DNA of 64,000 nucleotides, from positions 2,170,001-2,234,000 of the forward strand of contig CAVYTX010000002.1 of assembly GCA_963771545.1 (NCBI GenBank), in the 5' to 3' direction. Below are positions 43,965-53,495 of the stretch, piece by piece. The translations under genes were made by a program, and so were the position numbers. The stretch comes from CAKZLS01 sp963771545 (GTDB lineage Bacteria; Pseudomonadota; Alphaproteobacteria; Rhodospirillales; Defluviicoccaceae). The stretch's first letter is position 1. Each line of letters starts with the position of its first letter. The notes below the pieces were generated by a model. It ran no database searches. It was not told the origin of the DNA and saw nothing but the letters and a program-made list of their open reading frames with translations.

Positions 43965-46418
43965 ATGGCACGACATTTAATCGCTAGCGTTGGTAGGGGT
44001 TTCAATCGCAGTCATGGAGCGGCTTCTCTGTTTGCGCCAAAACACCTGCGAATAGGCGCGATGTTACTTGCGTTCCTCATTCTCGTTACATGCGGCGGGG
44101 CAGAGGAGCGCGAGCAAAAATATCTTGAACGCGGAAAAACCTTTTACGAACACGGTGACTTTGTGAAGGCCAGTCTCGAATTCAAGAATGCGCTACAAAT
44201 CAATCCAAAAGGAATCGATGCCCTGTTCTACTTGGGTCTCATCGATGAAAAGCAGGGCGAGTACCGACCTGCCTTCAGTAAATTCAATATGGTCGCGAAC
44301 AGGAAGCCCGACCATATCGACGCCCATCTCAAGCTTGGAAACTACAATTTGCTCGCCGGAAAAATCGAGGACGCGGTCCAGCACGCCGAAACCGTCAAGA
44401 AACTTGACCCCGCCAATCCCAAACAGATGGCTTTGTTCGGAAAAATCTACTTTCGCCAGGGTGAGCTCGAGAAAGCAGAAGAGCAAGCCCGATTGGCTTT
44501 ATCGACCGATCCGAAAAACATCGAAGCAGCATCTTTGCTGGCAGGCATATACGCCAAGAACGGCGATCCGGATAAAGCAATTCAGGAAATTAATCGCTCT
44601 CTATCTTTAAATGAAGATAACATCCCTCTTAGATTATTTAAGATTAAACTATTTATAGATCGAGGCGATTTTGATTCGGCGGCTAACACTTACAGAGAGG
44701 TATTTTCCATTGACCCTGAGAACTATGCACACCGCGTAGCCCTTGCCAAACTATACGTCGCAAGAAACCGGATTCCGGATGCCGAGCGGGTTCTGCGTGA
44801 AGCCGTGGAGAGCAACGTGGGCGGTGCTCAGGCAAAACTACTCTTGGCGGAACTCTTGGCTCGAAAACAAGGGTTCGAAGTCGCGGAAAAAGAACTCCGC
44901 GCGTTCATTAAAGATGAACCCGATCAGTATGCGTATTATTTCCAGTTAGCGGATCTATACGTGAAGCAAAACATGGTCGATCGCGCCGAGGAGGTTGTGC
45001 GCGAGGTTATCGGTCTCGACGGCGTCGGCCCCAATGGGCTCCGGGCGCGTGTCGCGCTCGCGAAACTTCGTATGGCCGCCAGCGATCAAGACTCGGCAAA
45101 AGCGCTGATTGACGAGGTCGTAACGGAAGATCCAGCGAATACCCAAGCCTTGCTCCTCAAGGCTGCCTTAGCGCTCGGGGCCGGCGACTATGATCAAGCG
45201 ATCACTGATTTGCGCCGGCTGTTGAGAGAAACGCCGGAATTCAAGCCGGCATTGAAGATGCTCGCCCAGGCTCAGGTCCGCAACGGCGATGTCGACCTTG
45301 CCATGGATACCATGAAGACGATTGTCCGCCTAGATGCCCATGATGTTCAGACCCGGGAGCGCCTCGCCTTGCTGTCGGCGCAGCGGGGTCAACATGAAGA
45401 AGCTCTTCGATTGCTAGACGAATCACTGGAGATTCAGCCAGACTCGGCAACCGCTTTACAAGCAAAGGCTCGAATACTCATCGCCGACGACAAATCGAAT
45501 GAGGCCGAAGACGTCATCGCGCGCATCCTCGCCTTGCCCGAGCAGCAAGCGACGGGCAATCGGCTCGAGGCGAAACTCTATCAATCTCAAGGTCAGCACG
45601 CGGAAGCCGTTACAGCCTTTAAGAAGGCATTGGAGCTTGAACCCGGGGCGCCGGACTTGCTTACCGGCATCATTCAATCCTATGCGGCCGAAGAACGTCT
45701 GGATGAGGGACTGCTGTTCCTTGAGACCTTTCTCTCGGACTCGCCGGACAACGCTTTCGCTCATAATCTGTTGGGCCAGCTGTACGCGCGTCAAGAGAAC
45801 TTCGTCGCGGCCGACACGGCTTATAAACGAGCAATGGACCTTCGCAAGGCTTGGCCGGTACCTTATGCCAATTTAGGGCTCTCGCTGGTTAAACAGGGAA
45901 AAACCGACGAAGCGATCGAGGTCTATCGATCGGGTTTGGCTCTGCAATCGGATAATGTGGCGCTTCTGTTCCCTCTCGCTCTGAGCTATGAAAAAAAGGG
46001 AAGTTATGACGAAGCAATCCATACATATGAAACCATCCTCGAAAAGAACCCGGACCTGGACGCCGGGGCGAACAATCTTGCCGCGCTCCTATCGGATTAT
46101 CGCTTTAGTGACCCCGCAATGCTGGATAGAGCGCTGAAGCTCACGGAACGCTTCCACAACTCGGACAATGGTTTCTACTTGGACACGCTCGGTTGGATTT
46201 ATTATAGAATGGGAAATAACGATCAGGCGCTAAGCTTGATCGGCAAGGCGGCCGACCTTCAAAGCGGTATTCCTCAAATCCAATACCATTTAGGCATGGT
46301 TCTCAAAGCACGTGGCGAGCATGATCGCGCGCGCCAGGCTTTGCGGAAAGCCATTTCGCCAGGATCCGACTACCCTGGTATTGAGATAGCGCGCGCAACC
46401 CTTTTGGATCTGCCATAG
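43965..46418 (+). CDS. TPR-repeat lipoprotein of the exosortase/polysaccharide system (PrsT-like)
   Basis: 817 residues. The lipobox LLAFLILVTCGG (C43) predicts a lipoprotein. The rest is some twenty tetratricopeptide repeats, e.g. KYLERGKTFYEHGDFVKASLEFKNAL, GDPDKAIQEINRSLSL and GKTDEAIEVYRSGLAL. Proteins of this size and make-up are the usual TPR companions (PrsT) of PEP-CTERM/exosortase loci, thought to scaffold polysaccharide export. The segment 44550-44750 is richer in A+T than its surroundings. Ends 24 bases from the convergent tailspike-like gene. Confidence 0.85.
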   Translation: MARHLIASVGRGFNRSHGAASLFAPKHLRIGAMLLAFLILVTCGGAEEREQKYLERGKTFYEHGDFVKASLEFKNALQINPKGIDALFYLGLIDEKQGEYRPAFSKFNMVANRKPDHIDAHLKLGNYNLLAGKIEDAVQHAETVKKLDPANPKQMALFGKIYFRQGELEKAEEQARLALSTDPKNIEAASLLAGIYAKNGDPDKAIQEINRSLSLNEDNIPLRLFKIKLFIDRGDFDSAANTYREVFSIDPENYAHRVALAKLYVARNRIPDAERVLREAVESNVGGAQAKLLLAELLARKQGFEVAEKELRAFIKDEPDQYAYYFQLADLYVKQNMVDRAEEVVREVIGLDGVGPNGLRARVALAKLRMAASDQDSAKALIDEVVTEDPANTQALLLKAALALGAGDYDQAITDLRRLLRETPEFKPALKMLAQAQVRNGDVDLAMDTMKTIVRLDAHDVQTRERLALLSAQRGQHEEALRLLDESLEIQPDSATALQAKARILIADDKSNEAEDVIARILALPEQQATGNRLEAKLYQSQGQHAEAVTAFKKALELEPGAPDLLTGIIQSYAAEERLDEGLLFLETFLSDSPDNAFAHNLLGQLYARQENFVAADTAYKRAMDLRKAWPVPYANLGLSLVKQGKTDEAIEVYRSGLALQSDNVALLFPLALSYEKKGSYDEAIHTYETILEKNPDLDAGANNLAALLSDYRFSDPAMLDRALKLTERFHNSDNGFYLDTLGWIYYRMGNNDQALSLIGKAADLQSGIPQIQYHLGMVLKARGEHDRARQALRKAISPGSDYPGIEIARATLLDLP

Positions 46419-46441
46419 CCAACAAAGGGGAGAATATCTCA

Positions 46442-49114
46442 TCAATTCCCAATCAGTCCGAATGTCTTCCAGATTCCAGGCGACCCGGGCGAGGTGCAGA
46501 TCCAACCTTCCACGCCACCGGCCGATGGCGCCGAGTTAATGACCCGATCACCAACCACATAGGCACCGGAGACGGGTGCGGCCGCGCCCAACTCCGTGGT
46601 AAGCCCGGTGCTGATGGTCTGCCCACCCTTGGTGCCGTTCCCGGTAATGGTAAAGGTGGACGACGTATCCCAACCGGCGTCGTATCTGATGGCTGGACGC
46701 ATGTCCGACATGGCGAAGTTGAACCGCGTCGGCCCATCGATCCGCAGGCCCCAGCACCGCTTAACGTACAGCATGTGTTCGCTGTCGCCCGAGCCGTAAT
46801 CGCTGAAGTTGCATCCGCTGAAGTTGCACCCGTAGGCTCTAATCGCCTCGATCACCCCTGTCGCGTTGTCGCCCCAGCCGTAGTCCGTCCCGTCCGAACT
46901 GTTGAAGTAAGCCCCCACAACAGCGAACCCCGCGCAGCGGTCCGATGAGCTGTCGTCGCTGCCAAGGCGGATGGGCACTTGCGTCTTTTCGAAATACAAA
47001 CCGCTTGCGTTTACACTCCGGCACCGCTTGGCGTAGATGCCGATTTCCTGACGCTGCAATGTGGCGTTGTTGATGGTGATCGCCGTCGGGATCTCCGATC
47101 CACCGGAGTCCGTATTCGATAGAACAATTCCGTACCGGGTGGCGGCGGTCGTGCGGATCGTGTCGGCGAGAACGCCATTCATCGCCCCGTCCAACCAAAT
47201 CACCGAACGCGCGGGCGTCGTGGCCGCCGTCTCCACATAGGCGGTTATGAACGACACACGAGATTCCCAACTGTTCCCCATGTAAAGGCAGTCATATGTA
47301 AGATCGCTGACCTCGGCGACCGCGCCAAAGTTGAACCGGATGTTCTCAATGCTGGCGTAGGTGCAATTGATGATGCGGATTCCGTAGTCGGCGGTGCCGG
47401 ATATTTTCAGCCCCTTGATCTGAACCCGCGTTTTAACGGCGCCGGCGTATGAGAAATTGGGTTCGATAATCCCGCCGGTAACGGAACTGCCGACAATTTC
47501 CACGTTTTCCCATCCGTTCAATCCCTCCACGATCTGATACTCGGCGGGGACCAGCGAGGATGTCACCTTATACGTGCCGGGAGGGAAGACAACGCGACCG
47601 GCCCCGCTATCAAGCGCACCTTGAATCGCGGTGGTATCGTCCGTAATGCCATCCCCGGTGGCTCCGAAATAGGCCACGCTGCAAGCGCCGTCGCCCGTCA
47701 GCAACCGATGCCAGCGCATGGATCCGCCGGAATCGTGATTGAACACGAAGCCGTTATCCACCGTGTCGCCGCTGTTACTGGCCTCGAACCAGCCGCCGCC
47801 CGCGTCGTCCGCCTGGGCGTAATTGTCCACGAATATTTTAGACCCGGCCGGGAAAGACGCCCCCGTCAAGGCGGACATGGCAACCACCGTCGCCGCGCCG
47901 GGAATCCCCGCGCTTCCGGCGGATAGACCATCAAGGGTGGCCCCGTCCGCCGCGATATCGCGGCCATCGACCGTTCCACTGACAACGATATTTCCCGCCA
48001 CCGTCAGCGCGCCCGTCGCGGCCGCCCCCGACGTAGCGAACGCCGCGGACGCGGCCGTCCAGTCGATATGTTCGTTGGCGACGAAATTCGTCAGCGCGTC
48101 GTGGTCAATTGCGGCCTCGTGCTGCGTTACACTCGACTGCGCGATCCTCGCGTTCGCGAGTGTTCCGCTCACGATGCCGGTCGCATCCCATGTCATCGCG
48201 TCGACGTAGGCTTTGACCGACTCCGACGTTGCAACGCTCGTGCCGGTCGCGGTCGCCATCGAGTCATCGTCGATCACGAACGACATGGCGGCGGTTGACG
48301 CGTCGGTGTTCATCACCGCGCCCGCCGCGTTGACATTCGCCGCATCGGTGACGTCCGCCCCGGGCTCGATGCCGTCGAGCTTTGCCCCGTCAACAGAAAC
48401 ATCGCGGCCGTCAACCGCGCCGCCTTTCACCAATACCCCTTCAACCGTGACACCGGCCGCGGTCGTCCTCGCATCGATCGTATTCGCCCTGACACCGCCG
48501 TCGACACTCAGCGTGTTCGTCGACTTGGCATAGGTCAGGCCAACGGCGCCGCCGAACTCGCCTCCGTCGTTGAACTGAATCTTCCCGTCCGAACCGCCCG
48601 GAACCGCCGCCCCGTCTTCGTTCCCTGGGGAGGCGACCACGGTCGTGTTTCCATCCGCGTCGAATCCGAGAAAACGATTTGCTCGGTCAGCCTTTCCCGG
48701 AAGCTCCAAATTGGCGTCACTGTCAACAGCCGAGAGCTTGACGCTGCGGCGAACATCTTCCGCCACGTCCTGCAGCCCGGCTGTAAGAAGATCCAGTTCG
48801 TCGTTGAGGACTTTCGCCCGGAACATCCCACTTTGTTGAAAATCGCTGGTGCGCTGAATTGGAGTGTTGCGAACGAGCGTGACAATGGCGCCGGCGCTGG
48901 GTGCTTCGCTTAGAACGACAGCTCCGCCGCTGGTATCGCCCTCGCCGGAAGCGGTATAGTTCGACGTCTGCTTTTGGTCATCGACATAAATGTCTAGATC
49001 AGTATTCTTCATAATTTGGAAGGTAAAAGGAAACTCAATTTGAAAACCATCCGCCACATACCGAACGCGCGGCTGAGAATCGGTAATTTTAATATGGCTA
49101 TTATATTCGGACAT
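46442..49114 (-). CDS. Phage-tailspike-like protein with pectate-lyase-type beta-helix
   Basis: 890 residues from ATG 49114. The N-terminus (about 1-130: RVRYVADGFQIEFPFTFQIM, IYVDDQ, VTLVRNTPIQRTSDFQQSGMFRAKVLNDELDLL) matches the adaptor region of podovirus tail fibres and spikes. A repetitive stalk follows (VDGRDVSVDGAKLDGI, VDGRDIAADGATLDGL). Then the Pectate_lyase_3-type beta-helix starts at SVAYFGATGDGITDDTTAIQGAL, and there is a C-terminal carbohydrate-binding-like end. No signal peptide. No head, tail or lysis genes lie near, and it sits inside the polysaccharide block, so it may be a domesticated or orphan polysaccharide depolymerase. Its gene is GC-rich, unlike its AT-rich upstream region. 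Confidence 0.85.
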   Translation of the reverse strand: MSEYNSHIKITDSQPRVRYVADGFQIEFPFTFQIMKNTDLDIYVDDQKQTSNYTASGEGDTSGGAVVLSEAPSAGAIVTLVRNTPIQRTSDFQQSGMFRAKVLNDELDLLTAGLQDVAEDVRRSVKLSAVDSDANLELPGKADRANRFLGFDADGNTTVVASPGNEDGAAVPGGSDGKIQFNDGGEFGGAVGLTYAKSTNTLSVDGGVRANTIDARTTAAGVTVEGVLVKGGAVDGRDVSVDGAKLDGIEPGADVTDAANVNAAGAVMNTDASTAAMSFVIDDDSMATATGTSVATSESVKAYVDAMTWDATGIVSGTLANARIAQSSVTQHEAAIDHDALTNFVANEHIDWTAASAAFATSGAAATGALTVAGNIVVSGTVDGRDIAADGATLDGLSAGSAGIPGAATVVAMSALTGASFPAGSKIFVDNYAQADDAGGGWFEASNSGDTVDNGFVFNHDSGGSMRWHRLLTGDGACSVAYFGATGDGITDDTTAIQGALDSGAGRVVFPPGTYKVTSSLVPAEYQIVEGLNGWENVEIVGSSVTGGIIEPNFSYAGAVKTRVQIKGLKISGTADYGIRIINCTYASIENIRFNFGAVAEVSDLTYDCLYMGNSWESRVSFITAYVETAATTPARSVIWLDGAMNGVLADTIRTTAATRYGIVLSNTDSGGSEIPTAITINNATLQRQEIGIYAKRCRSVNASGLYFEKTQVPIRLGSDDSSSDRCAGFAVVGAYFNSSDGTDYGWGDNATGVIEAIRAYGCNFSGCNFSDYGSGDSEHMLYVKRCWGLRIDGPTRFNFAMSDMRPAIRYDAGWDTSSTFTITGNGTKGGQTISTGLTTELGAAAPVSGAYVVGDRVINSAPSAGGVEGWICTSPGSPGIWKTFGLIGN

Positions 49115-49436
49115 ATTTAGCTCTCTACTTGTATGTTCTTTCAAGTGAATTTAATAGGCAGATAGGCTGACAAAAAAATTTTGATTTTCCTGTTACATAT
49201 ACACGGATAACAGGGCCGGGCGTTTCATCTGGCTGGCCAAACATCTCAACCCGTTGGACGCCAACCATAGCCGAGATCTATAATAGGGAAATTTTCTTAT
49301 GTCAAGGCTATTATACCTTTCACGTCTCTCATCATTCGCTAAAGACCCGAAGTGGAGCATTTCAGTGAGCGAATAATTTCTTTCAGTCACAACTAAATCT
49401 CACCTGACTACCCCAAATCGGGTATACTCGCGGGCG
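49115..49436 (+). other. AT-rich intergenic region between divergent tailspike and ABC genes
   Basis: 322 bases, distinctly AT-rich. It holds both upstream regions. I see no gene; a short minus-strand open frame (49193-49390) lacks support. Confidence 0.5.
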
Positions 49437-51236
49437 ATGAAGGAAACGAACACGCGAGCCTGGTTTCGTTACGTCCTGGATCCGCTGAAACCAGCGTTTC
49501 GCGAAGTTGTCGTCATTGCCTTGTTCGTCAATGTCTTAGCGTTGGCGGTTCCGGTATTCGTTCTCCAGGTTTACGACCGGGTGGTGTTCCACGCCGGGTT
49601 AAGCACGCTACAGGGGCTGGTCCTGGGGATGGCCGTCGTGCTGGTTTTCGACTTCGTCCTTCGCCAGTCCCGGGCCCGGCTGTTACAGAAGGTGGCGCTT
49701 CAAGTCGACGTCGTTGTTGGCCGGAATCTCTTTGACAAGCTGATGCGGTTGCCGCTGCAAACTTTGGAAGGCCGACCTTCGGCCTATTGGCAAGCGCTCT
49801 TTCGCGACGTCGATGTGGTGCGCAACACGGTGTCGGGAGCATCCGCCCTGCTCGTCGCTGATCTTCCATTCGCGTTTCTATTTCTGGCATTGACGTTCGT
49901 TATCGCCACACCTGTAGCGTGGATCTTGCTCATCATCCTGCCGTTGTTTCTGGTGGTCGCCTGGAGATCGGGAAACATCATGGCGAGCGCGGGCAAGGAA
50001 GAGCGGGACAGCGCCCTCGCCCGCGATAGGCTGATTTCCGAGATCATTGCCGGCCGGGCCACCGTGAAAGCCTTGGCGTTGGATGGTGCCATGCGCCCCA
50101 TGTGGGAAGAGCGGCACGCGGACAATATCGAGCGCGCCATCGCTCGCGGCGGAAAAGCCGATGGCTATACCAACCTCGGCGCCACCTTGGCCATGCTGAC
50201 CACCGTCTCGCTGACCTCTCTCGGGGCGGTTGCCATCATCAATCAGGAACTCACTATCGGCGCCCTGATTGCCGCGAACATGCTGAGTGGCCGCCTGATC
50301 GGCCCCCTCAATCAGTTAGTGGGAAGCTGGCGCACATATTCGGCGTTCAGGCAAGCCATCACGCGTCTGGGTCAGGTCTTCAACATCCCCGGCGACCGAG
50401 AGTTCAGCGCCATCGAACTTAAGAAACCGCGAGGTCGGATTACCCTTGAGACGCTATCGTTTTCGTATCCAGACGCAACCAAGCCGGCAGTTGACGGAAT
50501 CGATCTTTCGCTACCGGCCAGTGGTGTTCTCGCCCTAATTGGCCGCAATGGCAGCGGCAAGAGCACCTTGCTCAAACTGATTCTGGGCCTTTACCAGCCC
50601 GCGGCGGGTCGAGTTCTGTTGGACGGGGCCGATATCAACCAGTTTACGCGCGCTGAGCTCTCCGGTTGGATCGGTTATGCGCCGCAAGAGTGCGTGCTGT
50701 TTGCCGGTACGCTGCGCGAAAACATCTCCCACCGCAGACCCATGGCCACGGACGAAGAAATCACCGAGGCCGCCACGGCCGCCGGGGCTCATTCCTTCAT
50801 CGTTGATCTACCCGACGGTTATGCGACGGACATCGGCGAGGCCGGCCACTGTCTATCGGCTGGCCAGCGTCAGCGCATCGCCATCGCCCGCGCCTGGATC
50901 GGCCGCCCCCCGCTACTGCTTCTTGATGAGCCTTCCAGCAATCTTGACCGCGATGCCGAGATTGAACTTGGCCATTCCCTCGCCGCGATTGGCCGGGAAC
51001 GGACCGTGCTTGTCGTCACACATAGCCCGATCCTGCTTGCCATGTGCCACAAGATCCTTGCCCTGGATAGCGGTCGGATCGTGCTCTCCGGGCCCACGGT
51101 CGAGATCCTGCCGCAAATTCTAAACCGAGGCCACCGCCCTCAACCTCCCGTCGCGACAAACAGCAACCTCGGCGACACGAAAGGAACGACACCCGGCATG
51201 GCGCCCTCTCCTCTCGTACAAGAGAGGTTCGGATGA
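49437..51236 (+). CDS. Type I secretion ABC transporter/permease (PrtD/LapB-like)
   Basis: 599 residues. An N-terminal membrane domain (ABC exporter type, about 20-320) without a C39 peptidase is followed by the ATPase: Walker A GRNGSGKST (about 369-377), signature CLSAGQRQRIAIARAW and Walker B LLLLDEPSSNLD. Exports RTX-type proteins without an N-terminal signal; the RTX peroxidase at 35352 is a plausible cargo. The membrane-fusion gene overlaps its stop (GGATGA). No TolC gene in the window. Confidence 0.92.
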   Translation: MKETNTRAWFRYVLDPLKPAFREVVVIALFVNVLALAVPVFVLQVYDRVVFHAGLSTLQGLVLGMAVVLVFDFVLRQSRARLLQKVALQVDVVVGRNLFDKLMRLPLQTLEGRPSAYWQALFRDVDVVRNTVSGASALLVADLPFAFLFLALTFVIATPVAWILLIILPLFLVVAWRSGNIMASAGKEERDSALARDRLISEIIAGRATVKALALDGAMRPMWEERHADNIERAIARGGKADGYTNLGATLAMLTTVSLTSLGAVAIINQELTIGALIAANMLSGRLIGPLNQLVGSWRTYSAFRQAITRLGQVFNIPGDREFSAIELKKPRGRITLETLSFSYPDATKPAVDGIDLSLPASGVLALIGRNGSGKSTLLKLILGLYQPAAGRVLLDGADINQFTRAELSGWIGYAPQECVLFAGTLRENISHRRPMATDEEITEAATAAGAHSFIVDLPDGYATDIGEAGHCLSAGQRQRIAIARAWIGRPPLLLLDEPSSNLDRDAEIELGHSLAAIGRERTVLVVTHSPILLAMCHKILALDSGRIVLSGPTVEILPQILNRGHRPQPPVATNSNLGDTKGTTPGMAPSPLVQERFG

Positions 51237-52522
51237 CTCGGCTGGATGCGATGCTGTCCAGTGATCCGATTTCAAGCTGGCGTTCCGTGGCTTGGCCGGT
51301 GATGGCATTGCTCGGTGTAGCCTTGCTTTGGGCGAACTTTGCCCAATTGGACGAGGTGGCGGTCACTCCGGGCGAGGTGATTCCGCGGGGCAAGGTCAAA
51401 GTGATCCAGCACCTGGAAGGCGGCATTATCGAGCGGATCTACGTCACCGAAGGTGCCGCCGTTCACGCCGGCGACCCACTCGTGCTGTTGGACCTTGCGA
51501 CCTCCGGCGTCAACCGCGATGAACTGCAGGCGCGGTTGGATGGAGAGCTTTTGCGCCGGGCGCGGCTCATCGCCGAACTGGAAGGCAGTGACATGGAGTT
51601 ACCTTCCGGCGCCAGCAGTCGCCACCCCAAGCTGGCCGAGGCCGAACGAAAAGGGTTTCGCGCCCGCCGGCGCAGCCTGGAAACCACTTTGGGAGTCCTC
51701 GATGAGCAATTGCGGCAGCGGCAATTGGAAGTGGAGGAACTGGAAGCGCGCAAGCGGTCGGTCACCAGAAATTTGGCTCTCGCCCGCGAACGATTGAAAA
51801 TGTCCCAATCCCTGTTGTCCGAAGGGCTGACGGCGAAAATGGAGCACCTCAAACTCAGGGCGGAGGTCGAAGAGCTTCAGGGTGAACGACAAAGCCTCGA
51901 GCCCGCGGTGCCGCGCGCCCGGGCCGCGGTCGCGGAAGCGGAGCAGCGCCTCGCCGAGGGAAGGAACGTGTTCCAGCAGGAAGCGCAGGAGCAGATGGGG
52001 CAAGCCGAACAAGCCATCGCTCAACTGGAAGAAATACTCGCGGAGGCGACGGAGCAAGGTCTGCGGGCCGAGATCAAGAGCCCGATCGATGGCGTGGTCA
52101 AAAAGCTGCGTTACTATACCATCGGAGGGGTCATTTCGCCCGGAGAGCCTATCATGGAAATCGTGCCCACCGGTGACAAACTGGTGGTCGAAGCCAAGCT
52201 CAACCCCACCGATCGCGGCTACGTCAGTGAGGGTCAAAGCGCGATGGTCAAGGTGACCACCTACGATTTCGTGCGCTATGGGGGACTCCAAGGCACGGTC
52301 ACGCACGTGGCTCCCGATTCAAGCACCGACGAGAACCGCGCACCCTATTTTCGCGTAATCGTCACAACAGACAAGACCTACCTTGGTCAAGAAGAGGGGC
52401 AGCTCCCCATCACCCCCGGCATGCAAGCCACCGTCGACATTCACACGGGGCAGAGGTCCGTGCTCGAGTACCTGATCAAACCGGTGCTGAAGCTCCGCCA
52501 CGAAGCTTTTCGCGAGAGATAG
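51233..52522 (+). CDS. HlyD-family membrane-fusion protein of type I secretion
   Basis: 429 residues. A single N-terminal membrane helix (VAWPVMALLGVALLWANFAQ), a lipoyl-like half (VIQHLEGGIIERIYVTEGAAVHAGDPL), a long coiled coil (about 120-290) and the second half with KSPIDGVVKKL and beta-barrel VEAKLNPTDRGYVSEGQSA. C-terminal SVLEYLIKPVLKLRHEAFRER is the classical end of this family. Start overlaps the ABC gene by 4 bases (ATGA), so the pair is coupled. Confidence 0.93.
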   Translation: MTRLDAMLSSDPISSWRSVAWPVMALLGVALLWANFAQLDEVAVTPGEVIPRGKVKVIQHLEGGIIERIYVTEGAAVHAGDPLVLLDLATSGVNRDELQARLDGELLRRARLIAELEGSDMELPSGASSRHPKLAEAERKGFRARRRSLETTLGVLDEQLRQRQLEVEELEARKRSVTRNLALARERLKMSQSLLSEGLTAKMEHLKLRAEVEELQGERQSLEPAVPRARAAVAEAEQRLAEGRNVFQQEAQEQMGQAEQAIAQLEEILAEATEQGLRAEIKSPIDGVVKKLRYYTIGGVISPGEPIMEIVPTGDKLVVEAKLNPTDRGYVSEGQSAMVKVTTYDFVRYGGLQGTVTHVAPDSSTDENRAPYFRVIVTTDKTYLGQEEGQLPITPGMQATVDIHTGQRSVLEYLIKPVLKLRHEAFRER

Positions 52523-52571
52523 TGAAGCCGGGAATGTCGTGCTATCGTCGAGATCACAGTTCGGCCAGCGG

Positions 52572-53393
52572 TCAATCCAACCGGATTTCCATTCCCTCGC
52601 GGGCAACGACGGTGCCGCTCCAAGCCGCGGCGGCCTCGGCCTGGATCCCGTCCATGAATACGTCGTCGTGGTCCGGATCGTGATGGAAGATGACCAGCTT
52701 CTTGACCTCCGCCGCCCGACACAGGCGCATTCCCTCGTTCCACGTGGAGTGACCCCAGGAAATATGCTCCGGAAATTCCTGCTCCGTATACGTGCTGTCG
52801 TAAATGACGAGGTCGGCTCCCGCAATTAGACCAAGGACATTCTGGTCCGGGTGTCCCGGCACATGCTCGGTGTCGGTAACGTAGCATGCCGCCTTGCCGC
52901 CATATTCGATACGATACCCCGTCGCCCCACTGGGATGATTCAACGGGGCCGTAACGACTTTCACCTCCGGACACAACCGGAAGGAACCGCCCGCGTCAAA
53001 ATCCTCGAATTCGACAATGGCTTTCATCGCTTCCAGCGGCACGGGAAAAAACGGATGAACCATCTGCGCCGACAGGACAGTCTGAATCCCCCCCTGCTCC
53101 TTGAGGTGGCCAGCCATGATGTGAACCCTTCGTTTCGGATCATAGGCCACCCGGAAAAACGGAAGGCCATTGATATGATCCCAGTGCGTGTGGGTGAGCA
53201 AGAGATAGGTCGTCCGCACATCCCGCTGAAGAAATTCCTTGCTGGCGCAACGAATACCCGTGCCGGCATCGAGGAGGAAACGACGGTCACCGACCCGTAC
53301 TTCGATGCAGCTGGTATTCCCGCCGTATCTGATGTGGTCCGGCGACGATACCGCTATGCTACCCCTGACGCCCCAGAACTTGACGCTGAACAT
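52572..53393 (-). CDS. MBL-fold metal-dependent hydrolase
   Basis: 273 residues. KFWGVRGSIAVSSPDHIRYGGNTSC at the N-terminus and the metal site THTHWDHINGLPFF (HxHxDH), later NHPSG, VTDTEH and IFHHDPDHDD. The closest family by pattern is the PhnP/ArsR-associated or 'GVRGS' group of MBL phosphodiesterase-like hydrolases; the substrate is unknown. Downstream of the SAM hydroxide adenosyltransferase gene on the same strand, separated by 100 bases with a hairpin. Confidence 0.9.
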   Translation of the reverse strand: MFSVKFWGVRGSIAVSSPDHIRYGGNTSCIEVRVGDRRFLLDAGTGIRCASKEFLQRDVRTTYLLLTHTHWDHINGLPFFRVAYDPKRRVHIMAGHLKEQGGIQTVLSAQMVHPFFPVPLEAMKAIVEFEDFDAGGSFRLCPEVKVVTAPLNHPSGATGYRIEYGGKAACYVTDTEHVPGHPDQNVLGLIAGADLVIYDSTYTEQEFPEHISWGHSTWNEGMRLCRAAEVKKLVIFHHDPDHDDVFMDGIQAEAAAAWSGTVVAREGMEIRLD

Positions 53394-53465
53394 TTAGAAT
53401 GCACGCTCCTTGGCAAAGAGTTGGATGCACGATTGACGTGTGCAGTCCGATATTGCCACATTATC

Positions 53466-53495
53466 GAGCGGCGCGGGATTGTGCCCGCGCCGCTC
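53466..53495 (-). terminator. 12-bp hairpin after the SAM hydroxide adenosyltransferase gene
   Basis: Perfect GAGCGGCGCGGG / CCCGCGCCGCTC stem with loop ATTGTG. It begins within the stop codon of the upstream gene. There is no T tract, so it may be an attenuator or mRNA-stabilising hairpin rather than a full terminator. Confidence 0.5.

Noticed and set aside
46442..49114. Prophage
   Set aside because: Only one tailspike-like gene; no integrase, terminase, capsid, lysis genes or attachment repeats nearby.
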